Shown piece after piece: positions 32,699 to 44,100 of a stretch of DNA of 64,000 nucleotides. Numbering within the stretch: position 1 is the stretch's first letter; every line of letters starts with the position of its first letter. The stretch is taken from NCBI GenBank assembly GCA_021229015.1, contig CM037782.1:64294108-64358107 (forward strand), in the 5' to 3' direction. The translations under genes were made by a program, and so were the position numbers. The stretch comes from Solen grandis. Lineage: Eukaryota > Mollusca > Bivalvia > Adapedonta > Solenidae. A model generated the notes under the pieces. It had not been told where the DNA came from. It searched no databases and saw only the letters and a program-made list of their open reading frames with translations.

Positions 32699-33904
32699 AA
32701 ATTGTTATATACCTACTTCTGTTTGCAGATGACGCGGCTCTTATATCGGACACGAGAGAAGGGTTACAACATTTATTAAATGGTTTAGAAAGCTATTGTA
32801 GGAAATGGAAGTTAACAATCAACATTGAAAAAACAAAAGTTATGATTTTTAGAAAAGGGGGTCGAATTGGTCAAGACTGGAAATGGTCGTACGCAGGTCA
32901 ATCGATAGAAATCGTAAACTGTTTTAGTTATTTAGGAATAGTTTTTACTTGTGGAGGTTCATTCCAACAAGCAACTAAAACACTAGTGGGAAAAGCACTC
33001 AGGGCAATGGGTTCACTATTCAATATCACAAAGGAATATGACATCCCGATAAATATATTATTAAATCTGTTCGATAGTTATATAGGTTCAATCTTGAGCT
33101 TCAACTGCGAAGTGTGGGGATTTGATCAGGCAGAAAATATTGAAAGGGTCCACAGGAAATTTTGTAAACGTATCTTAAATGTAAAAAAATCAACAAACTC
33201 ACTAGCCTTATTAGCTGAACTGGGTAGATTTCCTTTGATAATTGGCAGACAAATACGCATAATAAAATACTGGTTAAAATTATTTGGTAGTGAGAAAAGC
33301 AATAATTGTATACTCTCTGCCATTATAGAACAACATCACTCTGAAATACAGTCTAATCCCCGTGTTAAAAACTGGTCAAACAAAGTTAAACATCTACTAG
33401 AAAGTACGGGTTTTAGTGAAATATGGTTTTATCCTGAGTCTGTAGACATAGTTAAATTCATGCCCGTATTCAGTAACCGAATAAAAGAAATCTATGTAAG
33501 CAAGTGGCACGAAAGTATTTCTCTTTCATCATCTATGCAAATGTTTTATAACCTTAAAAACTGTTACGAAATATCTGCGTATATTACAACTTTATACAAT
33601 AAACAACAGCGTAACATTTAATAAAATACGACTATCGTTACTTAAAATTAAAAATAGAAGCGATAGAATTTGTGACTTGTGCTCATTAAGAAATATTGAA
33701 GATGAATTTCACTTTACACTTATATGTCCCTATTTTAAAGAATTAAGATCAAAATACATTCCAAATTATTATGTCAATCGTCCAAGTATGTGGAAATTTA
33801 TAGAATTACTTAATACAAATAAGAAGAAATTACTAATACGACTATCAAGCTACTATAAAAATGCATTTAAGTTAAGGAGAACATATTATTCTACAGTACA
33901 GTAA
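32699..33904 (+). pseudogene. LINE reverse transcriptase C-terminal half
   Basis: Reads YLLLFADDAALISDTREGLQ (catalytic FADD), ...RKWKLTINIEKTKVMIFRKG, YLGIVF, EVWGF and a thumb-like region to 33621. After a frameshift near 33590-33640 the second frame (to 33904) carries CDLCSLRNIEDEFHFTLICP, a CxxC...H...C knuckle. It lacks the first half of the RT and the endonuclease. It is related to, but diverged from, the copy at 45.2 kb. Confidence 0.8.
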
Positions 33905-34130
33905 ACAATTCCAGGCTTCGTTACCAGATTTTAACCACTCTCATTAATAGTATTATTAGTATGTGTATACACTTGTATTGTTGTATTTTCATTTCATTTA
34001 TGTTTTTTTTTTTTTTATGTATTGAATGCTGACCTGTCATCTCTATAGCATGTCTTTATCATTACTTATATTGACTATGAACTTGTATGTTTAACGTCAA
34101 AATAAAATTATGTTCTGTTCTGTTCTGTAT
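32699..34130 (+). mobile_element. 5'-truncated LINE with perfect 10-bp target duplication
   Basis: GCTATTTTAC occurs at 32689-32698 and again at 34131-34140, directly flanking the insertion. The element begins just upstream of its FADD box and ends ATTATGTTCTGTTCTG with tandem TTCTG, a microsatellite-like 3' end. The same tail, inverted, ends the LINE copy at 48818. Inserted into the pogo-like sequence. Confidence 0.85.
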
Positions 34131-34140
34131 GCTATTTTAC

Positions 34141-34472
34141 CTCTGAAATCCGAACAGTTCTACTAGCTTCACAGGTAATCAGACCGAAAGCTCTGCGGCA
34201 ATTTACCCCCTTATTTTCTCCCTAATTGGTTGTTTAATAATCAGCGGTGAACGCGTTAGAATCACAATTTGTCTATTATTTTTGCAAGCGTAAGAATCAC
34301 ATGCTTGCGCCTCCAAGTTTGCGCTGCCGAATAGGCAATTAGATAGTGACACATTGTGCATGTAAATGATTAAGGTGGTGATAAGTAGATTAATTGATAT
34401 GGGTAACGTGATCAAGAGGAAGTGTTTGAAAAATAAGCTGTGTGGAAATGTTGATTTTAAATATTTTCTATA
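34141..34472 (+). mobile_element. pogo-like sequence, right part, up to the Gypsy insertion
   Basis: It resumes with CTCTGAAATCCGAACAGTTC. No transposase frame is visible. The distal part may already be 5' sequence of the LINE that continues after the Gypsy element. Confidence 0.4.
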
Positions 34473-35117
34473 TGTCGCAGGGTCAGTTTGACATCTGCTA
34501 GATATATTTAATTCATTGTTTTTGCCATATTGTCATAAATTCATTTCATTTATTTCATTTGATATTCATATTCAATTTCATATGCATATGCAATCGTGTC
34601 ACATCACTCTTATATTGCACCCCCATTCTATTCCATTCTGGTCACCTCTGACCCTTCTCTCTACTTACATTGCTCTCACATTCTATTCCATTATGGTCAC
34701 CTCTGACCCTTCTCTCCACGTCACATCACCACAAGTCACATTTTCTCGTGCGCACTTTGAATAAAACTTTCACGGCGAGAGCCACGGTGTTGCTGCTCCT
34801 CTAAGCACCCTTATTATTCAAGAGCGCGCCTGTCCATTTCAGGTATGTGAGTGAAGGGAATGGAAGTTTAATTCATTATTTACATATTTCAAATCACTAT
34901 TTCTTATGTCATTGTTGTTTTCATATTATTTCATAACTTTCTTTCCTTCCTTGCTTGTTGCAAGGGCACTTTGAATAAAACTTTCACGGCGAGAGCCACG
35001 GTGTTGCTGCTCCTCTAAGCACCCTTATTATTCAAGAGCGCGCCTGTCCATTTCAGGCCTAGCCCGTCAGAAACACCCCAACCGAGAGCCGGACCCGGGA
35101 AACCCCATTCCGTAACA
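34473..35117 (+). repeat. 5' LTR (645 bp)
   Basis: TGTCGCAGGGTCAGTTTGAC...CCATTCCGTAACA. It holds two identical 92-bp blocks (34752-34843 and 34966-35057), each with TTGAATAAAACTTT containing AATAAA. A shorter duplicated phrase, GGTCACCTCTGACCCTTCTC, lies at ~34638 and ~34695. Confidence 0.95.
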
Positions 35118-36386
35118 TTGGTGGCCAGTGTAACTTTCGGTTTGGTTTTTCAAGGACGGCCATTACAACGGCGAAAGCCGAGAGCGCCGATATCGAGGGG
35201 ATGCCTTGACGTCATTTAGAGCTATATTTATTTGTCGGCCAATCAGAGCAGGGATTTCCTGGGATTCCCTTCTTCCAGCTGCACCCATAGTGTTTACGGT
35301 TTGAAGGTTTTTCTTAAACTGTTAGTACAATTTTGACTGTCATTCGTCAAATCTTGCGTGGATAGATTAAATGACACTTATATCTAGTCTTCACCTAATG
35401 AATGAAGCTATAGTTCCACGTTTTAAATATTTCGGCAATCTTTTTTGTCACGAGACGAGTTGTACGTTGTCAAAGTTGCACAATATTGTCATTTCATCGT
35501 TGGATACAGTTTCTCCTCACATCGTTGGATCCTGTCATGTCACTACCATCTCATCTTTGGACTGAACCACGTTTCTATTTTTCATCGCTGGATTAATTAT
35601 AGACTAAACCTCATCCATACAGTGTTAATCTTAGATAATACAAACATTCAAAGTTGATTGTGATTTTGGTCATATTTTAGGAAACATACAGTGAGACTTT
35701 TAAGCCTAAATAAAAAAAAATAATACAAAGTTGTTTTTTTTTCAAAGTGTTAACAATGTATTTTCATTTTTGTTTTTGTAAATTGATGTGTATCTTGACC
35801 TAATTTCTGTATAAATTTTTCAGTGAGGTGAGACAGTGTTGCCCCCTGTGAGATAGAGATTGGCAGTCTGCTCTGGTCATCCCACTATCCACACATTAAC
35901 CAGTCCATGGATGCCTAACAGGAGGATCAAGCTAATTTCACTTTGGTATTTGGGTGAGCACTACACTAACACTCATCTTTTCATTTGATATTCATATTTT
36001 ATTTACATTTTCACTTCCATGATCCAGGCCATAGTGAGGTTAGGATGAATATTATAGCTTACTAGGCTCCAAGTATTTCATTATAAATATCACTGTATTT
36101 TTGACTTTCTACAAGTTATGAGATACTGTGAAGTACTTTAGCAAGACTGGTTATCTATGACTGACTTTACTTGAATTACTGTAGACATTATATAAATAGT
36201 GGTTCCCTGCAGTTGTCATAGGCTTTAGTGTGTAAAAAAAAAAAAAAAAAAAAAAGGGGGCTTTTGCAGGTGCAGATTAACAGCCATACTTTACAGGGGA
36301 AGATCCAATCAGTGTGAGCAGTGGCATTGTGGTAAGAGGTCATATTTCTTGTTTCAGGTTCTGTTTGACCAAAACTTATTGTCATT
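35118..36386 (+). other. Gypsy leader with primer-binding-like site
   Basis: Directly after the 5' LTR, TTGGTGGCCAGTGTAAC includes TGGTGGCCAGTG (35119-35130), placed as a tRNA primer-binding site; the tRNA is not identified. The rest of the 1.27-kb leader is AT-rich with an A tract at 36236-36255 and no convincing gene. Confidence 0.6.
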
Positions 36387-37541
36387 ATGGATACAACTTA
36401 CCTAGTTCCAAATATGTCCGAACATGAGCTTGATTATTTTGTTGATATGGTGCGTAAGTCTGGTCGATATCATGTTATGCCATTTCATGGTAATGTTGAA
36501 CCCAATTATAGACTTCCTTTACCACCCCAATTTCAGACTCCTCATTCTACTGGAGGTAGATTCTCAACTCCAACCCCTCAAACACTTGCTCCTCGAAATT
36601 TATTGAACTCCACACCATTCCCATTTGGTTTCAATCCGAGGGGACCTCCACCACCCCTAGCTTACTCTTTTGGTAGTGAGCCCTGTGGTGCTGGAAATTC
36701 TAATAGGACACCTAAGGTTCCAGAGTTTTCTGGCGGAAAATCAGGTGATGATTTTGATATATGACTGTATGAGGTCAAATGTCTTATCCGCAGCATGCAA
36801 TACTCTGACCAGGTGTTGATGGAGGCTGTTCGTAGAAGTCTGAAGGGGAAAGCAAGGTCAGTGCTTCTCTCCTTAGGGGAGACAGCGACTATCGGTCAGA
36901 TTGTTTCTGAGCTTGAAGGGCTCTATGGTAATGTGGCCTCATCTGAGAAATTGAAAGAAACGTTTTATGCTGCAGTTCAGGAGGAAGGTGAGTCAGTGGC
37001 TGAGTATAGTTTGCGTCTCGAGCAACTACTCAGGCACTCTTGTGCTGGCCTTGATGCAGCTACAAAAAATCAGATGCTGACAAGTCGCCTGTGGTCAGGG
37101 TTAAGGAGTGAAACCCTTAAAAATATGTCTAGATATAAGTTTGAGACTGTTATTGAGTTTAATTGTTTGAGAAAAGAACTGAGAAAGATAGAGCAGGATC
37201 TAGACAAAAATAAAGTTTCAAACTCTGATAAAACCAAGAAAAATGACTTGAAACAGGAGAGAGAGACCTTGAAAGAGAATGAGAGAAAAGATGAGAATGT
37301 GACGGTGAGTATGACTTCTGTTGAAAGTAAACTGCTGAAGCAAATGCAGGACTTCTCTGACCAGTTCAAAAAACTCAATTCACGCCTAGACAATGTAGAG
37401 AAAGAAATGAAGTATCTTAAATCTCAAAGTAAGTCTCAGAATTATGGCAATTACCAGAATAAGAATTGGCAAAGTGCCAAGGGTCAAGAAACCAAGAGAG
37501 AAACAGACCAGAATAGGACCTCTCCTAAATCTTTAAACTAG
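36387..37541 (+). pseudogene. gag: Gypsy gag, one in-frame TGA
   Basis: From ATG 36387 the frame gives 384 codons, interrupted by a single TGA at 36762-36764, where the context (DFDI-stop-LYEVKCLIR) suggests Trp was intended. The N-terminal third is Pro-rich. The central part (KGKARSVLLSLGETATIGQI and FYAAVQEEGESVAEYSLRLE) matches retrotransposon Gag helices, followed by a Lys/Glu-rich coiled coil. No CCHC knuckle is present; the C-terminus is basic and Asn/Gln-rich. It ends at TAG 37539-37541, right at the frameshift site. Confidence 0.85.
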
Positions 37542-37575
37542 AAGAGACCTCCTTTGAAGGGTCAAAGGGAGGTCT
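37532..37575 (+). promoter_or_regulatory. -1 programmed ribosomal frameshift signal (gag-pol)
   Basis: The heptamer T-TTA-AAC (37532-37538) is in the canonical X-XXY-YYZ register of the gag frame and is followed at once by the gag stop TAG. After a 6-nt spacer a hairpin starts at 37545: arm AGACCTCCTTTGA (37545-37557), loop AGGG, arm TCAAAGGGAGGTCT (37562-37575) with one bulged G. The pol frame is open from the heptamer into the protease. All three elements of a -1 signal are present at standard spacing. Confidence 0.85.
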
Positions 37576-40500
37576 GAGTCCTGGCCAGAATGACCCTAAC
37601 CTTGTTCCTCTTGTGGGGAATGCTCCAGAGTGCATGGTGCTGATTGATGGTCAGGAGTGCACCGCCTTGCTAGACACAGGATCCCAAGTAACTCTCTTGT
37701 CTGAGTCTTTTTATGACTCATTGCTATCAAAACCAAATATTCTTGAGCTTTCTGATTTTCAGCTAGATATAAGGGGAGCTTGTGATAGTTCTATACCCTA
37801 CACAGGATATATTGTAGTGGACATAAAAATTCCCTCTTTGGACTCCTCTCCTGTGTCTGTTCCTGTCTTGATTGTGCCAGACACAAAGTACTCTGCTTCT
37901 GTTCCTCTTCTTGTAGGTTCAAATGTCTTGCAACAATTTAAATCTTTTTCAAGTCAGATACCAGACTCTCTTTATAACATCTTTTCATCCCTACCCCAGA
38001 CTCATACAGTCCCAGTTAAGGCTGTATGCAACAGGGTCATTGTGCTAAAGCCTTTTGAAACACGCACCGTCACAGGTAGGGTAAGGAACACAGAGGGTAT
38101 GGTGCATGGTGTGACTGAGTCTGATGACTCAAGTCATTACTTGAATGTTTGTCCCAGGTTAGTGCAAGTCTCACCTGATAGGAGCTTTTCAAAAATACCT
38201 GTTAGACTATGTAACATTTCAGCACGCTCAATCACTATTAAACCAAAAAGTCTTATCTGTCAACTTCATGATGTCAATGTTCTAAGGAGAGTTGACCCCT
38301 TTGATGGTCAGGATCCTAAGAAACACAACTCTGACAAGACTTTACAGGAGCTTGGAGTCTCTATCCCTTCTGATACTCTTTCTGAGGAAGAGCAAGCTCG
38401 TGCTAGATCATTCTTGCATGAGTGGAGACATCTGTTTTCCACTGGGATAACTGATCTCGGGTGCTCAAATCTTGTTGAGCATGAAATTGAGCTCATTGAT
38501 CCTAAGCCATTTAAGGAACCTTTTCGCCGCATTCCTCCTGGGATGTATGATGAGGTAAGGGAGCACCTGAAGGAGATGTTGGCAGCTGGTGCCATAAGAG
38601 AGTCCTTTAGTCCTTTCTCTTCGAATGTTGTCCTTGTTCGCAAGAAAGACCAGTCCTTAAGGTTCTGCATTGACTTTAGGCGACTAAACAATAGAACAGT
38701 TAAAGACGCCTACTCATTACCTCGCATAGAGGAGACAATTGATTGTTTGTCGGGGTCGTGTTACTTTACCAAACTTGACCTTAGATCTGGCTATTGGCAG
38801 GTTCCACTCAGAGAAAGTGACAAGACTAAGACTGCATTTACAGTTGGACCCCTTGGATTCTTTGAGTGTAACCGGATGGCATTCGGACTGACTAATGCCC
38901 CAGCCACTTTTCAGCGTCTGATGGAGAGAAGCATGGGAGAGCTTCACTTGAGAGATTGCTTGATTTATCTCGATGATATTATCATCTTTAGCGACTCCCT
39001 AGAAGAGCACTTCAAGCGCCTTGAGAGAGTCTTTCAGAAGCTGGAACAAGCCAGATTAAAGCTCAAAGGGTCAAAGTGTGAGTTTTTTCAGAAGCAGGTT
39101 AAGTACCTCGGCCATCTGGTCAGCCAGCATGGCATAGAAACAGACCCTGACAAAATCAGAGCTCTAAAAGAGTGGCCGGTTCCAACAACCATTGGTGAAC
39201 TCAGGAGTATTCCTTGGGTTCGCGGGGTATTACCGGCGATATGTCTCTGGTTTCTCCCAGATAGCGAAGCCCCTTAATGACTTGTTGGTGGGACATCCCA
39301 CCAACAAGAACAAAACCAGTAAGACTGCCCTTTGGCAGTGGGGTGAAGTTGAGCAACAGGCTTTTGACACCTTGATTGCTAAACTCACCTCTCCACCTAT
39401 TCTGGCGTATGCTGACTACAGCAAGCCTTTTATTATCCATGTGGATGCAAGCTGTACCGGTCTCGGTGCTGTGTTGTATCAGGAGCATGATGGGGTTCAA
39501 AGAGTTGTTGCCTATGCAAGTAGAGGCCTCCGAGCAAGCGAAAGAAATTACGCTGTACATAAGCTTGAATTTCTTGCTCTCAAGTGGGCCGTGGTGGATA
39601 AATTCCACGATTACTTGTATGGAAATGATTTTAAAGTCATTACAGACAACAACCCATTGACTTACATCCAGACTTCAGCCAAGTTGGACGCAACATCCCA
39701 TCGCTGGCTAGCTGCTCTAGCTACCTACAATTTTACCATACAGTACAGGGCCGGTAATCAGAATCTCGATGCTGATGCATTATCACGACTGCATGTCCCG
39801 AGACGTAGTGAGGTACCGCCTACTGAGACGGTTCTCTTTCCAGAGGTGATCAAGGCCTTGATCGATGCTGAACAATCACAAGGGTCATTGAGAAAAGGGC
39901 ACCTGCGGTTGAGGCTGTGTGCCTGGCCAATACTGAGATTCCGCCAGGGGAGATGGAAGATTTTGGTCTCAGTTGTTCTGATATTAACTGGGAGCATGAA
40001 CAGGCCTCAGATCCTACAGTCTCAAGGGTCATTGAGATTGTTCGAGCTGGGCACAAGCTTACCAGCAGGCAATCCTCAAAGGAATCTGAGCCTGTACGCC
40101 GTTTTTTAAGAGAGTGGGGACAACTCTTTCTCTCTAACTCTGTATTGTACAGGAGAGGGACATGCAGTGGGCATCCTGTAAAGCAGCTTGTATTGCCAGA
40201 ACCTTTCCATGATGTAGCCTTCTGCGGTTTGCATGATGAGGCTGGACACCAAGGACGAGAGCGCACATTGGCCTTGATGAAGTCAAGGTTTTATTGGCCC
40301 CAGATGGACTCCTTTGTTGAGAGGAGGGTCAGAGCTTGCTCACGTTGCATTTGTAGGAAAACCAAGTGTCATCCTGCATCTGCGTTGGTCCCTGTGGAGT
40401 CTTCATATCCACTTGAGCTGGTCTGCATAGATTACCTCTCCCTTGAGATGTCCTCTGGTGGCCATGAAAACATTCTGGTCATAACTGATCACTTCACGAG

Positions 40501-41713
40501 GTTTGCACAAGCAGTTCCAACACGCAACCAGACAGCTCTCATGACTGCTAAAGTCCTGTTTGAGCATTTCTTTTGTCACTATGGGTTCCCCACAAGGCTC
40601 CATAGTGACCAAGGTCGCAATTTCATGAGTGAAGTGATCAGGGAGCTGTGCTCTATTGCCCGCATTGATCAATCTCGGACCACTGTATACCATCCGGAAG
40701 GGAATGGAATGCCAGAGCGCTTTAATCAGACGCTGTTAAACATGCTGGGTACTCTAGAAGAGTCCCAGAAATCCAACTGGAAGGCTCATGTTCCAGCGTT
40801 GGTTCATGCATACAACTCCACCAGGCATGAGTCAACTGGCTTCTCGCCCCATTTCTTGATGTTTGGAAGACATCCAAGACTGGCCATCGATGCGTTTCAT
40901 GGTGTTGAGCCAGATGGCTCTATTGGCAAAACCCATTCCAGCTATGTCTCTGACCTTAAATCCCGGCTAAACTTTGCCTACAAAGTTGCGTCAAAGGAGG
41001 CTCGGAAGCAGGCAAGGAGACACAAGAGGCGTTACGACCTCAGGGTTCGTAATGTTAAGTTGGAACCTGGGGATCGGGTCTTGATCCGCAACCTAGGCCT
41101 CAAGGGTAAGCAAAAACTAGCTGATAAGTGGAACAGAGATATCTTCATAGTGGTCGACCAACCCCATGAAGAGATTCCTGTGTTTCGGGTGAAGAGGGAG
41201 CATGGCAGAGGTGGACTTAAAACCCTACACAGGAACCATCTCCTCCCTTTCATGGCTCTCCCATCCAGACTGAAGTCCACTGAAGATTTGTATCCTGTCC
41301 AAGGAGAACAGGAGAACTGTCCCCCTAGTGAACCTGCTCAACCCTCATCACTTGACATTACAAGTACATCACATAAAACGGTGCCCATCTTAATAGAAGA
41401 GAGCTCTGATAAACACTCTGAGGTAACAGTGAATCCTCAGAATCCATTTTCAGGCAATCCAAGTGAGACAGCAGCAAACTTGGATACTTCTGACCAGGAC
41501 TCAGACCCTCCACTAGATAGCTCTGTGGTGAGAGAAAATTCCCAGTCTGGTGCTGAGATACAGCATACAGATAGGAGTGAATCCAATAAGTATGTAATCC
41601 CTGCCAGGCGTCAGTATCTTAACCCAGAGGCCACACCGTTTGTACCTCACAGGTCACGGCGGCCTAGAGCAAAACCCAAGTGGTTGAAATCCACTGATTG
41701 GGATCTATCATAA
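37542..41713 (+). pseudogene. pol: Gypsy pol: protease, RT, RNase H, integrase; two frameshifts
   Basis: The protease carries LLDTGSQVTLLS (active Asp ~37673). The RT has LRFCIDFRRLN, FTKLDLRSGYWQV and LIYLDDIIIFSD (YLDD, ~38967). An extra base at about 39209 shifts the frame within the conserved FLGFAGYYRRY region. RNase H follows (FIIHVDASCTGLGAVLYQ; later Glu in HKLEFLALKW, Asp in VITDNNPLTY and LDADALSR). A missing base near 39885 changes frame again. The integrase (frame 39917-41713) has the H-H-C-C zinc site (HDEAGHQGRERTL, CSRCICRKT) and the catalytic triad in CIDYLSL, SDQGRNF and PEGNGMPERF, then a GPY/F-like C-terminal part. Expressed with Gag by -1 frameshifting when intact. Confidence 0.92.
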
Positions 41714-42376
41714 TGTTTTTAACATTGAAAATAAATAAGCCAGTGTGAATATGATTCTGTAACCCATGTTTCTTTCATGTTTTGTTCCTAGCAAAGGTAG
41801 TGTCACCCGGTGAAGATACCTGGTTTATACTGAGGGTGTCACTATTGATTTTATTGTTTTTAAATCTTTTGTTTATTATATAAATAATATAGTCTACTAA
41901 CAACTGCAGACAAACTATTTTCAAAACATGCTATAAATGTATGCTATTCATTTGTTAATCAGTCTGTACTCTTACCAGTTAAAATGTATGTCTGAGACTA
42001 AGTAAGGTTTTAGAGGTGAGAAATTTCCTGATGTTAATTTTAGCATCTACTTTTGTTGCTTACTCATTGTGAATGAGCGGGGCAAATAATACATTTAATT
42101 TGTTTGTTAATATAATGGAGCACCTACATAATGAAAATTATGTTTGTACTTTGAAGTTTATTTCAAGCAGCATATGGTAGAGATAGGTGTAGGATATGGA
42201 TGTGGGCGAAAAAAAAAGCTGAATGTTTGCATATATTTTAGAGATGGTATGCAGTGATATTGCATTCTTGTGCTTAAGAGTATCTTATAGTACCTTTTGC
42301 TTAGATTTGCTATTTCATCCATATTCCTCCTAACCTCATTTTGGCTTTGACTTGAATGTCGAGGGCGACATTCCAC
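41714..42376 (+). other. Gypsy 3' untranslated region
   Basis: 663 AT-rich bases between the integrase stop and the purine tract. No env-like frame. Confidence 0.7.
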
Positions 42377-42390
42377 GAAGAGGGGGAGGA
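42377..42390 (+). promoter_or_regulatory. Polypurine tract of the Gypsy element
   Basis: GAAGAGGGGGAGGA abuts the 3' LTR (TGTCGC...), the position used to prime plus-strand DNA synthesis in LTR retroelements. Confidence 0.9.
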
Positions 42391-43031
42391 TGTCGCAGGG
42401 TCAGTTTGACATCTGCTAGATATATTTAATTGTTTTTGCCATATTGTCATAAATTCATTTCATTTATTTCATTTGATATTCATATTCAATTTCATATGCA
42501 TATGCAATCGTGTCACATCACTCTTATATTGCACCCCCATTCTATTCCATTCTGGTCACCTCTGACCCTTCTCTCTACTTACATTGCTCTCACATTCTAT
42601 TCCATTATGGTCACCTCTGACCCTTCTCTCCACGTCACATCACCACAAGTCACATTTTCTCGTGCGCACTTTGAATAAAACTTTCACGGCGAGAGCCACG
42701 GTGTTGCTGCTCCTCTAAGCACCCTTATTATTCAAGAGCGCGCCTGTCCATTTCAGGTATGTGAGTGAAGGGAATGGAAGTTTAATTCATTATTTACATA
42801 TTTCAAATCACTATTTCTTATGTCATTGTTGTTTTCATATTATTTCATAACTTTCTTTCCTTCCTTGCTTGTTGCAAGGGCACTTTGAATAAAACTTTCA
42901 CGGCGAGAGCCACGGTGTTGCTGCTCCTCTAAGCACCCTTATTATTCAAGAGCGCGCCTGTCCATTTCAGGCCTAGCCCGTCAGAAACATCCCAACCGAG
43001 AGCCGGACCCGGGAAACCCCATTCCGTAACA
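42391..43031 (+). repeat. 3' LTR (641 bp)
   Basis: Same as the 5' LTR except for loss of four bases near its start (TTAATTGTTT versus TTAATTCATTGTTT) and AAACATCCC versus AAACACCCC. It carries the same pair of 92-bp blocks. Confidence 0.95.
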
Positions 43032-43117
43032 TATAGTTAACCAGAATAATCAGTGAAAATTATTGGAATGCAGTGAAAGGTTTTAACGCTAGTGCATGGG
43101 CTGTATCAACTTTTTTC

Positions 43118-44083
43118 ATGGGAAAAATTAATAGGAAGAAAAAACGCAAAAATAGCAGTAACGGTGAATCGCGCCATTCGAAAAGTAGGAAAAATGGCGG
43201 CTCCAGTGACACTCCAGTGAAAGTGAATGAAAGTGATTGTGTAAGTGACGCTTTACGGGACGCAAACTCTGTGTTGTTTTAAGATTTATTCAACATGGAT
43301 AACTCGGTGTTTGAATCCGACTCTCGACAAAGTGCTAATGTCAGTGATAAAAGTGATGTTAACCCTTCAAATCATGACATAATGGAATATCTCAAAACAA
43401 TGAATGAAAAATCACAAGAATGGATAAAAGACTGGAAAAGTTGGATAAATTGGAGAGGCAAGTCAGCAATTTCGATGGGAGTTGAAAAAAATTTGGCTTT
43501 GTACACGATAATTAAAAAAGAAAATGTGAGCAAGATTACGGAGAGAGTTGAATCCCTTGAGTTTGCTGTTGGTAGTGCTAATGACCAGATAACGACTCTA
43601 CAGAGAGATAGGGCGAATATGCAGGATTCATTGTTATATTTGCAGTCCCAGTCTATGCGTAATAATTTGATTTTTGCCAACATCCCTGAAGATAGAGAGG
43701 AGAAACATGAGGTCACTGAATGCAAAGTGAGATCCTTCATGGTGGAGAAATTAAAACTGGCTCAAGACATTGTTGATAACATTCAGTTTGAGCGTGTTCA
43801 TAGAATGGGAGGTAACTCGCATTCAAGCACGAAACCAAGAAGCATTGTGGCGAAATTCACGCTATTTAAGGATCGTGAAATAGTTCGAAAGGCTAGATCC
43901 GAACTACAAGGCACGCAGTTCTACGTTAATGAACAATTTCCGAAAGAAATCGCTGCGAAGAGAAAATCTCTTCAGCCCAAGCTCAAGGAAGCCAAACGCA
44001 ACGGTAAATCGGCATGGCTGAGTTACGACACGTTGTACATAGACGGACGGCCGGTGCGTGACGCGCGTGACAACTCAAGTTAA
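43118..44083 (+). pseudogene. LINE ORF1 (RNA-binding, L1-ORF1-like)
   Basis: From MGKINRKKKRKNSSNGE the frame runs to a TAA at 43280-43282, then continues in the same frame as MDNSVFESDSRQSANVSDKS to 44083 (262 codons from ATG 43295). A helical region (KENVSKITERVESLEF) precedes LQSQSMRNNLIFANIPEDRE and an RRM-like part (NIQFERVHRMGG, RSIVAKFTLFKDREIVRKAR), then FYVNEQFPKEIAAKRKSLQP. This is the transposase-22/L1-ORF1 layout of coiled coil, RRM and C-terminal domain. The TAA may be a true boundary or one nonsense change. Confidence 0.8.
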
Positions 44084-44100
44084 CGGGAAGCGGGGGCTGG

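Larger units (their letters stand above)
34473..43031 (+). mobile_element. Ty3/Gypsy LTR retrotransposon, nearly complete
   Basis: LTRs at 34473-35117 and 42391-43031 start TG and end CA. TATA flanks both outer ends (34469-34472 and 43032-43035), a 4-bp target duplication. Order: LTR, primer-binding-like site, long leader, gag, -1 frameshift signal, protease, RT, RNase H, integrase, purine tract, LTR. Integrase after RNase H places it in Ty3/Gypsy (Metaviridae); there is no env. The LTRs differ by one 4-bp indel and about one substitution, so insertion was recent. Coding frames nevertheless carry one in-frame stop in gag and two single-base shifts in pol. Confidence 0.93.

Noticed and set aside
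34516..34764. 82-codon frame present in both LTRs
   Set aside because: Identical in both LTRs because the LTRs are copies; no motif, lies in non-coding LTR sequence.
41714..42376. Possible env gene after the Gypsy integrase
   Set aside because: No signal peptide, glycoprotein motif or long frame; only non-coding sequence before the purine tract.
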